Shown here: positions 1 to 8,026 of the stretch, in pieces
Numbering within the stretch: position 1 is the first letter of the stretch
Layout: each line of letters starts with the position of its first letter
Origin: Lachnospiraceae bacterium
GTDB taxonomy: Bacteria; Bacillota; Clostridia; Lachnospirales; Lachnospiraceae
Direction of reading: 5' to 3'
Assembly: GCA_016288705.1 (NCBI GenBank)
Contig: JAEELB010000093.1
Span: 1-32,797, forward strand
DNA: 32,797 bases
Program-made: the position numbers and the translations under genes
The notes under the pieces: model-generated
The model's input: the letters and a program-made list of their open reading frames with translations, nothing else
Told to the model about the DNA's origin: nothing
Database searches by the model: none

Positions 1-738
1 GACAGGATAGACGAAATAAACGTGGCCGATACCTCATTGTGGTATATCACGAATCCGGCCCTGGGGATACACCTGACAGAAGAATTTACAGCTGAAGAAC
101 TCAGAACAATGTCTCCTGATGGATTTGCCAGAGAGAGACTTGGATGGTGGGCTCCGCATCTGGAAGCCGCTGAACCGGCGATCAACCCGGAGAAATGGGC
201 GGCCTGTGTCACAAGAAAGCCGAAACCGCAAGGGAAAACCGCATTCGGAGTGAGATTTTCCGCTGATGGCGCGGAAGTATGTCTGGCCGGAGCCATCATC
301 GGTGAAAACGAGACAAGGATAGAGCTCATAGACAGAAGATCCATGAGCGACGGGGTGCAATGGCTGGCCGATTGGCTAGCTCCGAGAAGCCGAGAAGCCT
401 GCTGTGTGGTAATAGACGGGCGGAACGGAGTGGACGTGCTGATCGACAGGATTTCAGACTCCTGGAAATTCAAGGGCTCAAAAATAAAGGCAAATTCGAG
501 GGACGTGATAGCAGCCACAGGAATGATAACGGATGCGGTCATTGAGGGAAAGCTAACCTGGTATGTAAAGCAGGATGATCTGAATGAAAGCGCCCTTACT
601 TCAACGAAAAGACCTATCGGGCAGCAGGGCTGGGGCTTCGGCGGTGAAAACGCAACGCCAATCGAGGCAGCGGCACTTGCTCTGTACGGCGCAAGGACCA
701 GCAAACGAAATCCGCAAAAGAAAATGAGGGTCGGATAA
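1..738 (+). CDS. terL: Phage terminase large subunit, C-terminal part (5' end outside window)
   Basis: The frame is open from base 1, so the start lies upstream of the window. The 245 visible residues match the C-terminal nuclease part of a large terminase, which cuts concatemeric phage DNA during packaging. Acidic residues suited to an RNase H-like metal site are visible in FSADG and in VVIDGRNG, about 60 residues apart. The tail is basic (SKRNPQKKMRVG). The portal gene starts directly after the stop codon, the usual order in a packaging module. The ATPase half is not in the window, so the family call rests on the nuclease-like half and the position next to portal and MuF genes. Confidence 0.8.
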   Translation, partial: DRIDEINVADTSLWYITNPALGIHLTEEFTAEELRTMSPDGFARERLGWWAPHLEAAEPAINPEKWAACVTRKPKPQGKTAFGVRFSADGAEVCLAGAIIGENETRIELIDRRSMSDGVQWLADWLAPRSREACCVVIDGRNGVDVLIDRISDSWKFKGSKIKANSRDVIAATGMITDAVIEGKLTWYVKQDDLNESALTSTKRPIGQQGWGFGGENATPIEAAALALYGARTSKRNPQKKMRVG

Positions 739-2187
739 ATGATAAATATCAACGAGATAGTGGACACAAAAGGTCTTACGGATGCGGAAAGGGATAAGCT
801 CCGGGATCTGATAAAGGTTTATACCGGACACATCACAAAGAATCGTGAAAAGAACCGCTATTACGAGGGCAAGATATCCCTCAATGAGGTCAATCTGGGG
901 ATAGCCCTTCCGGAAGGGATACGCAGACTGGAAATAGGCTGCGCCTGGGGAGCCAAAACAGTGGATGTGCTTGCAGGCCTTTCCATGTTTGACGGCTTCG
1001 TAGGGGTAAACGGTGATCCGGCTCCTGAGATAAACGACATAGTGCTGAAGAACCGTCTGGTGGCAGAATACATGAAGGCATGCCGGGATGAGCTGAAGTT
1101 TGGATGTACTTTTGCCACACTTTCCAGGGACAGAGTGAGCGGGAGCCGGATAAGATTCCACTCTCCCCAGACAGCCGCAGCCTCGTGGAACGGAGAAAAG
1201 GGACGGATAGATTGCGGTTTCGCAATTATTTCATCGGATGATGATGTCCTGTCAAACGAAAGCTTCCCGACCCTGGTCAATTTCTACACCGAAGATGCGA
1301 TCCTGGTTTTTCACAGGAGAGACAGATCTGACGTATGGAAGGTGGAGAGATTTTTAAACAAGATGGGGAGGCCATTGATGGAGCCCCTGATCTGGAACGC
1401 CACCAGCAAGAAACCATTTGGAAGATCCAGGATCAAGGAACCCATAAGAAGACTGATCCAGGGCTATGTCCGTACGATCGCGAACGCCACCATCGGGCTT
1501 GAGTTTTCGACAGCCCCCCAGAAGTACATTCTCGGTGTGACTGATGAACAGTACGAGAAGCTGATAAACGAGAAATTCAGGCAATATGTAGGCTCGATCA
1601 TGGCGGCTACCACAAATCCGGAGACAATGCAAAATCCAAGCTTCGGACAGCTCACCCAGGGGAACATATCTCCTCATGTAGAGATGCTGAGGGTGCTTGC
1701 GACGCAGTTTTCTGCAGCAACAGGGCTTACCGTTACGGATACAGGGGTTGTGAATGACGCAAATCCCACAAGTTCGGACGCGATCCTCGCGCAGTCGAGG
1801 ACGCTGACAGGAATGGCGGAGCAGCTTAACGCAGGTAACGGAGACTCACTCAGAGAGATCGCCCTCATGGCCATGGCCGTGAAGAACGATGTCACCCTTG
1901 ATGAGCTGACGGATGAGCAGAAGGACATCGTGGCGCATTTCAAGAATCCCGCCATGCCTTCGGTCTCGGTGACAGCTGATGCGGCCATCAAGATAGCATC
2001 CACAAGGGAAGGATTTGCGGAGACAGACGTATTCCTTGAAATGCTGGGATTCGATCAGGCAGACATCAGAAGGATAAAGGCGCAGGAAACAAGGATCAGA
2101 GGGCAGCAGGTACTGGATTTGGAGTTTAGTGATGCAGATCAGTCTGAAGACGTGGAATCAGTACAAGAATCGGCTGGCGTCGATTGA
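739..2187 (+). CDS. Phage portal protein (SPP1 Gp6-like)
   Basis: A 482-residue protein of normal portal length. It would form the dodecameric ring at the capsid vertex through which DNA enters and leaves. The N-terminal part has the pattern of Gp6-type portals: a YYEGK segment around residue 43, then a hydrophobic stretch with W and VDVLAG. The C-terminal 30 residues are acidic and low in complexity, which is common for portals. The ATG follows the terminase stop directly, suggesting translational coupling. The end overlaps the MuF gene by about 55 bases. Base composition is GC-rich like the rest of the head genes. Confidence 0.85.
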   Translation: MININEIVDTKGLTDAERDKLRDLIKVYTGHITKNREKNRYYEGKISLNEVNLGIALPEGIRRLEIGCAWGAKTVDVLAGLSMFDGFVGVNGDPAPEINDIVLKNRLVAEYMKACRDELKFGCTFATLSRDRVSGSRIRFHSPQTAAASWNGEKGRIDCGFAIISSDDDVLSNESFPTLVNFYTEDAILVFHRRDRSDVWKVERFLNKMGRPLMEPLIWNATSKKPFGRSRIKEPIRRLIQGYVRTIANATIGLEFSTAPQKYILGVTDEQYEKLINEKFRQYVGSIMAATTNPETMQNPSFGQLTQGNISPHVEMLRVLATQFSAATGLTVTDTGVVNDANPTSSDAILAQSRTLTGMAEQLNAGNGDSLREIALMAMAVKNDVTLDELTDEQKDIVAHFKNPAMPSVSVTADAAIKIASTREGFAETDVFLEMLGFDQADIRRIKAQETRIRGQQVLDLEFSDADQSEDVESVQESAGVD

Positions 2188-3484
2188 TAAGAAAGCCGCA
2201 GAGGAAATGGAGGCCTATATCCAGAGGATAGGAGGTTTCGAAGACCATGCGGAGGAAGTGATCAGGTATGCCTACGCCCTTGCCTCCCGGTACGGGGAAG
2301 CAGCTGCCGCCGCAGCCTGTCAGATGCACGAGGCAGTAGCGGAGGCTTCCGGAGTCAGAATACCTCCTGCGGTTCCGGCAGAGCCACCGGATTACAAGGA
2401 GGTGGCCAGAGCCGTCAGGGGAACGGTGAAGAACAGTTCCGAGAAACAGATCCCCCGGACGGTAGGAAGGCTGGTGAAAAGGATCGGAGCCGACACAACC
2501 CTGAAGAATGCTGAAAGAGACGGGGCACAGTTCGCCTGGATACCAATGGGCGATACCTGTGCTTTTTGTTTGACCCTGGCATCCCGGGGCTGGCAGCATA
2601 TGTCAAAGAATGCCCTCAAAAACGGCCATGCGGAGCACATCCACGCGAACTGTGACTGCCAGTACGCCATAAGGTTTGATGATAATACCAGCATTGAGGG
2701 CTACGATCCGGACAAGTACCTTGAAATGTACGAGAACGCTGAGGGTGATACTCCGAAAGAGAAAATTAACTCCATGAGGAGGATGCAATATGATGCGAAT
2801 CCAGGTAAATTTCGGGAGCAAAAAAGAATGGCTTATGCTCGAAAAGCAGGTGACAAATCTCCAAAAGATGATATAATAGAAACAGGCAAAGCCTTGACGC
2901 AATCTGTTTGGGATGCACTAAAAGAGCAAAACGTTAAGTGTAATCCGGTTCATCCATTAAACGAAGAACTTACGACTGAGCAGATTATAGCAAAGTTACA
3001 TGGCCGAGATTCGAGAGGACGGTGCTCGTCCTTGGCATTGGCATATGTAGGAAATAGAATTGGATTGGATGTTAAAGATTTTAGAAGTGATGCATCAGTT
3101 GAAATCTTTTGGAGAGGAAAAACCAATCAGGACATAACTATACTCGCAAATGGATTTATTGAAAAAGATTTTAGTGATTTTAAGGCAGTAAGCAGACTGA
3201 TAAAGCACGTTGAAAAAGGGAAAGAGTATTATTTATCTACAGGCGGACATACGGCAATCATTAGAAAGGCCGAAAGAGGGTATGAATACCTTCAATTGCA
3301 AGATGATCTGAATTACGGGTGGAGACCATTAAATAATAGGGTTCTTCGAGATAGATTTAGATGCAAAAATAGTCACTCATCGTTCGGGATAAAAATGGAA
3401 GAATCAAGCGTAATGTTTGATGTGGATTCGTTAAAAGACAACGAAGTGTTTAAGGAACTGTTAGGGTATATCAATAAGCCATGA
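2132..3484 (+). CDS. MuF minor head protein with C-terminal papain-like toxin domain
   Basis: About 450 residues. The start chosen is ATG 2132, with GGAG about 8 bases upstream; an in-frame GTG sits just before it. Residues 1-225 are a phage head morphogenesis (MuF) domain, with the metal-site pattern C144xxC147 and HAEHIHANCDC (residues 167-177). From about nucleotide 2790 the DNA becomes clearly more AT-rich and the protein changes character. The C-terminal domain has a Cys in RGRCSSLAL (C299), a His in GGHTAII (H374) and LQLQDD (389-393), an order that fits a papain-like cysteine enzyme (Tox-PL type). MuF proteins with exchangeable toxin tails are a known phage-encoded polymorphic toxin family. 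The enzyme class is inferred from spacing only. The next gene is a likely immunity gene. Confidence 0.8.
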   Translation: MQISLKTWNQYKNRLASIDKKAAEEMEAYIQRIGGFEDHAEEVIRYAYALASRYGEAAAAAACQMHEAVAEASGVRIPPAVPAEPPDYKEVARAVRGTVKNSSEKQIPRTVGRLVKRIGADTTLKNAERDGAQFAWIPMGDTCAFCLTLASRGWQHMSKNALKNGHAEHIHANCDCQYAIRFDDNTSIEGYDPDKYLEMYENAEGDTPKEKINSMRRMQYDANPGKFREQKRMAYARKAGDKSPKDDIIETGKALTQSVWDALKEQNVKCNPVHPLNEELTTEQIIAKLHGRDSRGRCSSLALAYVGNRIGLDVKDFRSDASVEIFWRGKTNQDITILANGFIEKDFSDFKAVSRLIKHVEKGKEYYLSTGGHTAIIRKAERGYEYLQLQDDLNYGWRPLNNRVLRDRFRCKNSHSSFGIKMEESSVMFDVDSLKDNEVFKELLGYINKP

Positions 3485-3504
3485 TAATTGAGAGTTAAGT
3501 AAAA

Positions 3505-3822
3505 ATGGTCGAATTTAGGGATTTTGATCCGAATAATGAAAACAAAATATGGTGGCTGGATTTTTTGAAAGCGGGAAATGTACATTCTTTTGCGGGAGAT
3601 CCGGCTATTGAAAACTGTCTGAAAAATGATACATTTGGTGACTTGACGAAAGAAGATGGTCAGCAGGTCTTATGGCTTGATGATGTAGACGTAAGAGGCC
3701 CTTTGCTTTTCTCCTTTGATGGAGAAATAGTGTATGAGTATTACCGCGATTATCCGCAAAATTTAACAGTTGAACAAAAAGAAATTTTTGACAAAGAAAA
3801 TCCGGAATTGATGAGGTGTTAA
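3505..3822 (+). CDS. Probable immunity protein for the MuF C-terminal toxin
   Basis: A 105-residue acidic protein, AT-rich like the toxin half of the preceding gene and unlike the surrounding head genes. It starts 20 bases after the toxin stop and is followed by a hairpin terminator, so toxin and this gene form one unit inserted in the head operon. There is no signal peptide or membrane segment, so it would act in the cytoplasm. The sequence contains WWLDFLKAG near residue 14 and VLWLDDVDV near residue 55. I do not recognise the family. The immunity role rests on position, size and shared composition. Confidence 0.6.
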   Translation: MVEFRDFDPNNENKIWWLDFLKAGNVHSFAGDPAIENCLKNDTFGDLTKEDGQQVLWLDDVDVRGPLLFSFDGEIVYEYYRDYPQNLTVEQKEIFDKENPELMRC

Positions 3823-3849
3823 ACGTACGAGGATGTAGAAGATGTAAAC

Positions 3850-3876
3850 GCCACCGCATCACGCCGGTGGCTTTTT
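3850..3876 (+). terminator. Rho-independent terminator after the toxin/immunity pair
   Basis: GCCACCG (3850-3856) pairs with CGGTGGC (3865-3871) over an 8-base loop and is followed by TTTTT. A near-identical terminator occurs at 25684-25710 in the repeat array, after another toxin/immunity pair. Confidence 0.75.
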
Positions 3877-3890
3877 GAATGGAGGGGAGA

Positions 3891-4064
3891 ATGGGGTCTG
3901 AAAAAGAAGGAGAAAAAGTTGAAAAACTCCTGGAACTTGCGAATCCAGTTGTGGATTATCTTCAGAGAAACTTCCACCCGCATACTACTATTGTGATTGA
4001 GGTCGATAGCATACGGGTAGAAGAGACGTTGACGGCAAAGGTCATCGAATACGGATTGGATTGA
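3891..4064 (+). CDS. Small conserved phage protein of unknown function
   Basis: 57 residues from ATG 3891, which has a strong GGAGGGGAG site directly upstream. An ATG at 3879 lies before that site and is less likely. The protein is charged, with a helical N-terminal half (EKVEKLLELANPVV) and a FHPHTTIVIE segment. A second, almost identical copy lies at 25725-25898, again downstream of a toxin/immunity pair and terminator, so it appears to travel with this locus. The 3' end overlaps the convergent KTSC gene by 23 bases. I do not recognise a function. Confidence 0.65.
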   Translation: MGSEKEGEKVEKLLELANPVVDYLQRNFHPHTTIVIEVDSIRVEETLTAKVIEYGLD

Positions 4065-4263
4065 ACCGACCTTTGATAAACTTCATGTAGAATTGCCCTT
4101 TTGAAGAAGAGCAAAGAAATTGATCGCTAATTTCCTGGGGAACGCCATGATAATCATAGGTTTTACCGTCATGGAAAACGATTCGCAAGGTTAACGATTC
4201 TGCTTCATAGCCGATAAGTGCGATACTTAAAGATGAAACGGCAATCATATTCATAAAGCGCAA
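4042..4263 (-). CDS. KTSC-domain protein
   Basis: 73 residues on the reverse strand, the only convincing reverse gene in the phage part. The start is supported by AAGGAGG upstream (reverse of 4268-4274). The KTSC pattern is visible: VSSLSIALIGYE near residue 9, YDYHGVPQEI near 36, and SSSKGQFYMKFIKGRF near 52. KTSC domains are small, occur in phages and in fusions to RNA-related enzymes, and their role is not settled. The gene's 3' end is present as a fragment at 25876-25937, where a 36-bp repeat cuts it off. Confidence 0.75.
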   Translation of the reverse strand: MRFMNMIAVSSLSIALIGYEAESLTLRIVFHDGKTYDYHGVPQEISDQFLCSSSKGQFYMKFIKGRFNPIRIR

Positions 4264-4360
4264 CCTCCTTTCATCAAATTTCAGGCTGCGAACCTGATGG
4301 AAGGATTATAGCACACAGGCACCGAGGAGAGATCCCCGGTGCTATTGTTTTGGAGGATGG

Positions 4361-5026
4361 ATGAATTACGTCATACACGCCTGTAACAAGCGGATGTGGT
4401 ACGTGGAGGATTACCTGATCCCTTCGATGAAGGAGCAGGGGATTCCGGACACGGACATAGCCGTCCATATGGATGATAGATACAGGGGATGCCTCTTTGC
4501 TACGCTGGACAGCTTCCTGAAATGCGGAAGAAAACAGATCAGCGCCTGGCACCTTCAGGATGACGTGGCGATCAGCCTCGACTTTGCGAGGAAGACCCGT
4601 GAAAATGACTCCGGTATTGTATGCGGCTTCTGGCATAGGCATGAAGGAGAGGCAGACCTGAAAGCGGAGACCAGGGGGATAGACATGAGGTATTCATTTC
4701 CCTGTATCCGGGTCCCCTGGGAGGTATGTCGCGATTTCGTGGAGTGGTTCTATGGAGAAGCTGCGAAGCGTGATGAGTACCGGAGGTGGATTACAGCAGG
4801 GAAGTATGTGGACAGTTTCTTCAGGGATTACATCCGTGAGAAACGCCCCGATGATCCGGTGCTTAACCTCATCCCGAGCATTGTGGAGCATGTGGACTGG
4901 CTCATAGGAGGCTCCACCATCAACAAGTGGCGATCCGGGATCTGCAGAGCGGATCAGTGGGAAGATGAAAGCATAATTGAAGACTTGAGAGAACAATTAG
5001 CGCTCCGGAAACGGGGCGCTTTTTGA
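4361..5026 (+). CDS. Glycosyltransferase-like phage protein
   Basis: 221 residues with GGAGG 4 bases before the ATG. The N-terminus (MNYVIHACNKRMWYVEDYL) and the motif WHLQDDVAI near residue 64 resemble phage proteins annotated as glycosyltransferase-like, where the DD pair would serve as the metal and sugar-nucleotide site. There is no signal peptide. Such genes sit between the MuF and scaffold genes in related phages and might modify a virion or host component. The reaction and substrate cannot be read from the sequence. A hairpin overlapping the stop codon may end transcription here. Confidence 0.55.
   Translation: MNYVIHACNKRMWYVEDYLIPSMKEQGIPDTDIAVHMDDRYRGCLFATLDSFLKCGRKQISAWHLQDDVAISLDFARKTRENDSGIVCGFWHRHEGEADLKAETRGIDMRYSFPCIRVPWEVCRDFVEWFYGEAAKRDEYRRWITAGKYVDSFFRDYIREKRPDDPVLNLIPSIVEHVDWLIGGSTINKWRSGICRADQWEDESIIEDLREQLALRKRGAF
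4999..5024 (+). terminator. Hairpin with T-run at the end of the glycosyltransferase-like gene
   Basis: AGCGCTCC pairs with GGGGCGCT (one G-T wobble) over a 6-base loop and is followed by TTTT. It overlaps the last codons of the upstream gene. It may only attenuate, since the head genes continue. Confidence 0.55.
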
Positions 5027-5078
5027 ATGGCTACGCGTGCCCTGAACGCGGAAAAAGCACTCTATGGAGGAGAATAAA

Positions 5079-5549
5079 ATGGACGAAACTGTGAAACAGG
5101 AAAAGAAAGAAAGCACTCAGGAGCAGAAGACTTTTACCCAGAGCGAACTTAACGCCGTAGTAAACGACAGGCTGAAAAGGGAGCGGGAAAAGTACGCGGA
5201 TTACGAGACTTTAAAGGAGAAGGCGAAAAAATACGACTCTTACGAGGAAGCCTCGAAGACTGAGCTGCAGAAGGAGACAGACAGGGCGGACAAGCTGCAG
5301 AAGGAGCTCGACGACATGAAGCAGGCAGAAAAAGTCCGGACTGTCCGGGAAAAGATATCAAAAGAAACCGGAATCCCCGCCAACCTTTTGAGCGGTAACA
5401 CGGAAGAAGAGTGCAAGGCCCAGGCCGAAGGCATCAAGGCCTATGCAAGCCCTTCCTATCCGTCATTAAAAGACGGCGGCGAGCCCTCCGGCACTCCGGG
5501 AGGCTCGACAGCGCAGCAGTTCGCCGATTGGGCGAACCAGGTGTTTTAA
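5079..5549 (+). CDS. Capsid scaffolding protein (DUF4355-like)
   Basis: 156 residues from ATG 5079, which has GGAGGAG 6 bases upstream; the ATG at 5064 would put that site inside the gene. The protein is highly charged. The central part (about residues 30-100) is rich in K, E, D and L with heptad-like spacing, fitting the long coiled coil of scaffold proteins. SELNAVVNDRLKRER near residue 22 is typical of this phage family. It lies directly before the major capsid gene, as expected for a protein that guides shell assembly and then leaves the procapsid. Confidence 0.8.
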   Translation: MDETVKQEKKESTQEQKTFTQSELNAVVNDRLKREREKYADYETLKEKAKKYDSYEEASKTELQKETDRADKLQKELDDMKQAEKVRTVREKISKETGIPANLLSGNTEEECKAQAEGIKAYASPSYPSLKDGGEPSGTPGGSTAQQFADWANQVF

Positions 5550-5565
5550 GAGAGGAGAATGAATT

Positions 5566-6477
5566 ATGGCAACTGGAATACCTACCAACAGAACTAATTT
5601 ACCTATGCCGGTGGCAGTGTCCTCCGAGATACTTAAGAAGACCCAGGAGGCATCATCCATCATGCAGCTGGCCAGGAAGATCACACTTCCCGGAAACGGA
5701 GTGCAGATTCCTGTGATCACCGGTGATCCCGTAGCGAACTGGGTGACTGAGACCGGATCCAAGCCCGTGAGCAACCCCAGCCTGTCAAAGAAGATCATGC
5801 AGGCCCACAAGCTGGCCGTGATCGTGCCCTTCTCAATGGAATTCAAGAGAGATATGGCGGCGCTCTACAATGCGCTGATCAGCAGGCTTCCGAACGCCCT
5901 CAGCAAAGAGTTTGATAAGGCCGTGTTCTTTGGCCCCGCGTCGGTCCTTGCGAACTTCGATGATTTTTCAGACGTAACGGCCCAGAGCCTGTCCGGAAGC
6001 GGTGGGGTATATGCGGGGCTTGTCGCCGCGGACACTGATATCTCCGAACAGGGCGGGACCATTGACGGTTATGTCTTCTCACCCCAGGGCCGCGGAATGC
6101 TCCTGAACGCCCTGGACAAGCAGGACAGGCCGATATTCATCAACAGCGTCTCTGAAGGGAGCGTACCGAGGATCCTCGGAGCGCCCACATACTTCAGACA
6201 GGCTGCGTACAAGGAAGGGGCAGCAGGTGTCGGGACCGCCGCAGGCACTCCTGATATCGTGGGCTTTGCCGGTGACTGGAACCATGCCATGTGGGGAACT
6301 GTTGAGGGAGTCAAGGTCGATATCTCCGAGCAGGCCACCCTTACCGTTGAGGAAGGCACCAGCACGACTCAGATCAATCTCTGGCAGCAGAATATGTTCG
6401 CGGTCCGCGCCGAGATCGAAGTGGGCTTCGTGGCTGAGAAGCAGTACTTCAACGCCCTTACGAGGAAGCACACCTGA
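5566..6477 (+). CDS. Major capsid protein, HK97 fold
   Basis: 303 residues, normal for an HK97-type shell protein without a protease-cleaved delta domain. AGAGGAG precedes the ATG. Family-like segments are the N-terminal ILKKTQEASSIMQLA, the PVITGDPVANWVTE strand region, KLAVIVPFSMEF near residue 86, and the C-terminal VRAEIEVGFVA segment that normally packs in the P-domain. It follows the scaffold gene and its stop overlaps the start of the next gene. Identification is by these patterns and the gene order. Confidence 0.88.
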   Translation: MATGIPTNRTNLPMPVAVSSEILKKTQEASSIMQLARKITLPGNGVQIPVITGDPVANWVTETGSKPVSNPSLSKKIMQAHKLAVIVPFSMEFKRDMAALYNALISRLPNALSKEFDKAVFFGPASVLANFDDFSDVTAQSLSGSGGVYAGLVAADTDISEQGGTIDGYVFSPQGRGMLLNALDKQDRPIFINSVSEGSVPRILGAPTYFRQAAYKEGAAGVGTAAGTPDIVGFAGDWNHAMWGTVEGVKVDISEQATLTVEEGTSTTQINLWQQNMFAVRAEIEVGFVAEKQYFNALTRKHT

Positions 6478-6692
6478 TGGTCAGGCTGGTCAACAAGCTT
6501 ACCGGATCTGATATGTGGGTCGCGGACGACCGTTTGAACGAATACCTGGGGGCGGGCCACAAGCCCGTCCCTGTTCCTGAGACGGCCAAGCCCATGGAAC
6601 AGAAGGAACCGGAGGAGCCGAAGGAAATCAGGAAACCTGAGATCAGGAAGACTGAAATCAGAAAACCCGTGAAGTCCGGAAGGAAGAAGTGA
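6477..6692 (+). CDS. Small phage head protein, unknown function
   Basis: 71 residues, starting in a TGATG overlap with the capsid stop. The N-terminal 30 residues could fold (SDMWVADDRLNEYLG). The rest is a low-complexity tail of P, E and K, with tandem IRKPEIRKTEIRKP. Small proteins with this layout often lie directly after the capsid gene in this type of phage. A role in the capsid or in connector assembly is possible, but nothing shows it. Confidence 0.6.
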   Translation: MVRLVNKLTGSDMWVADDRLNEYLGAGHKPVPVPETAKPMEQKEPEEPKEIRKPEIRKTEIRKPVKSGRKK

Positions 6693-6701
6693 GGTCATAT
6701 T

Positions 6702-7082
6702 ATGGTTTATGCAACAGTTGAGGATGTTGAGGCGCGGTTCAGGCCGCTGACACCGGAAGAGACCACCATATGCGAAACGCTGCTTGAAGATGCGGCAGTC
6801 AGGATAGATGACTGCAATGCGGACGCAAGCCCGGACAAAAAGAAGATCGTGTCATGCGACATGGTGAAACGCGTGCTGGATACATCACCTGACGGTCAGA
6901 TTCCTCTTGGGGCCACACAGTCAACCGTGTCTGCACTTGGTTATTCGCAGTCCGTTACATTTGGCGGCGGATCCTACGGAGAACTGAGGCTTATGCCGTC
7001 TGAGAGGCGTTTCCTCGGTGCAGGAAACAAGATCGGTTCGTACAGTCCCATTCAGGAACTCGCGCCGGAGGCGGCATCATGA
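6702..7082 (+). CDS. Head-tail connector (Gp15/Gp19-like adaptor)
   Basis: 126 residues, the size of head-tail adaptors that bind below the portal. The N-terminal pattern VEDVEARFRPLTPEE followed by a helical region with LLEDAAVRID matches the Gp19/Gp15/Gp42-like family. The C-terminal half carries a glycine-rich strand (FGGGSYGELRL) and ends in a short extended tail. It overlaps the next gene by ATGA. Confidence 0.75.
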   Translation: MVYATVEDVEARFRPLTPEETTICETLLEDAAVRIDDCNADASPDKKKIVSCDMVKRVLDTSPDGQIPLGATQSTVSALGYSQSVTFGGGSYGELRLMPSERRFLGAGNKIGSYSPIQELAPEAAS

Positions 7083-7426
7083 TCCGCGGCGTTACTGTTC
7101 AGCTCCTCGTCCGCGTTCAGACGGGGACGGACTGGGCCAATAATCCGATATATGCGGAGAACTACGTGCCGGTTGATAACGTCCTCGTTGGCGAGCCATC
7201 CACGGACGACATCAGGAGCACCATCGAGATGTTCGGAAAGCATCTGGCGTACACCCTGGGGATTCCCAAGGGAGATACCCATGACTGGACTGACACGAAG
7301 GTGATCCTGCCGGAACCCTTTGCGGGAACCTACCAGACCATAGGCTATCCCACTGCGGGGATCGAGGAGAACATTCCCTTGTCGTGGAACAAGAAGGTAA
7401 AGGTGGAACGCTATGCCGAACGTTAG
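7079..7426 (+). CDS. Head closure / minor capsid protein
   Basis: 115 residues, starting in an ATGA overlap with the adaptor gene. It lies where head-closure (stopper) proteins are encoded. The composition is beta-rich, with MIRGVTVQLLVRVQTG at the start and WTDTKVILPEPFAG around residue 72. Its size and order support a neck protein. I cannot place it in a precise family from sequence alone. Confidence 0.6.
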   Translation: MIRGVTVQLLVRVQTGTDWANNPIYAENYVPVDNVLVGEPSTDDIRSTIEMFGKHLAYTLGIPKGDTHDWTDTKVILPEPFAGTYQTIGYPTAGIEENIPLSWNKKVKVERYAER

Positions 7427-7649
7427 GATTGAACTCAACAGCCAGGGAGTCAGAGAACTGCTCAGATCCGGTGAGATGATGGCTATCTGTAAGGAACACG
7501 CAGACAAGGCCCTTTCGAATCTCGGTGAGGGCTACGAGGTCACTACTCACACGGGGAGGAACAGGGTGAACGCCGAGGTTGCGGCGGTCTCCTACGAGGC
7601 TAAGCTGGATAATTCCAGAAACAATACGATTTTGAAGGCGATAAGATGA
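7413..7649 (+). CDS. Neck/tail completion protein (HK97 gp10-like), short
   Basis: 78 residues, overlapping the previous gene by 14 bases and the next by 4. VRELLRSGEMMAICKEHADKA forms a helix typical of HK97 gp10-type proteins, followed by THTGRNRVNAEVAA, a common strand pattern in that family. It is at the short end for the family but appears complete. It would help join the tail to the head. Confidence 0.65.
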   Translation: MPNVRIELNSQGVRELLRSGEMMAICKEHADKALSNLGEGYEVTTHTGRNRVNAEVAAVSYEAKLDNSRNNTILKAIR

Positions 7650-8020
7650 TCGAAAAGACTATCATTGAGTATCTGAATATCGAAAAGACTGTCATTGAGT
7701 ATCTGAATGAAGAACTGGATGTGCCCTGCTATCTGGAGATACCGGGGAAGCCCCCTGTCACATTTGTGGCGGTAGAGAAGACGGGTTCATCCGAGGAGAA
7801 CATGATCATCTCATCTACTTTTGCCGTGCAGTCCTACGCCGGGTCGATGGTGGAAGCCATAGAGCTCAATGAGGCGGTGAAGGACACAATGCGTAAGATC
7901 GTGGAGCTGGACAGCATAGCAGCGTGCGACCTCAACTCTGACTACAACTTCACGGACACTGTATCTAAGAGATACCGCTACCAGGCGGTATTTGACATCA
8001 AATCTTACAGAAGGAGGTAA
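7646..8020 (+). CDS. Tail terminator-like protein with an internal N-terminal duplication
   Basis: 124 residues in the position of the tail terminator, before the tail tube gene. The first 21 residues contain a tandem duplication: IEKTIIEYLN is followed directly by IEKTVIEYLN, encoded by two 30-base copies (7649-7678, 7679-7708) with one mismatch. Without it the protein would have the usual N-terminal helix once. The C-terminal half (YNFTDTVSKRYRYQAVFDI) fits the family. It starts in an ATGA overlap with the previous stop. Confidence 0.65.
   Translation: MIEKTIIEYLNIEKTVIEYLNEELDVPCYLEIPGKPPVTFVAVEKTGSSEENMIISSTFAVQSYAGSMVEAIELNEAVKDTMRKIVELDSIAACDLNSDYNFTDTVSKRYRYQAVFDIKSYRRR
7649..7708. 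repeat. Tandem 30-bp duplication in the tail terminator gene
   Basis: Two adjacent 30-base copies differ at one base (ACTATCATT versus ACTGTCATT). The length is a multiple of three, so the reading frame is kept and ten residues are added. Confidence 0.9.
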
Positions 8021-8026
8021 GAAAGA

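Larger units (their letters stand above)
3841..4103. repeat. 263-bp segment duplicated at 25675-25937 (phage copy)
   Basis: Covers the terminator, the small gene at 3891 and the 3' end of the KTSC gene. The copy at 25675-25937 has equal length, no indels and about nine mismatches by eye. Similarity in the second copy ends at the exact base where a 36-bp repeat begins, whereas here the KTSC gene continues intact. Confidence 0.95.

Noticed and set aside
601..1161. Long reverse-strand frame under terminase and portal genes
   Set aside because: It is a shadow of two well-supported forward genes, with no ribosome site or recognisable domain.
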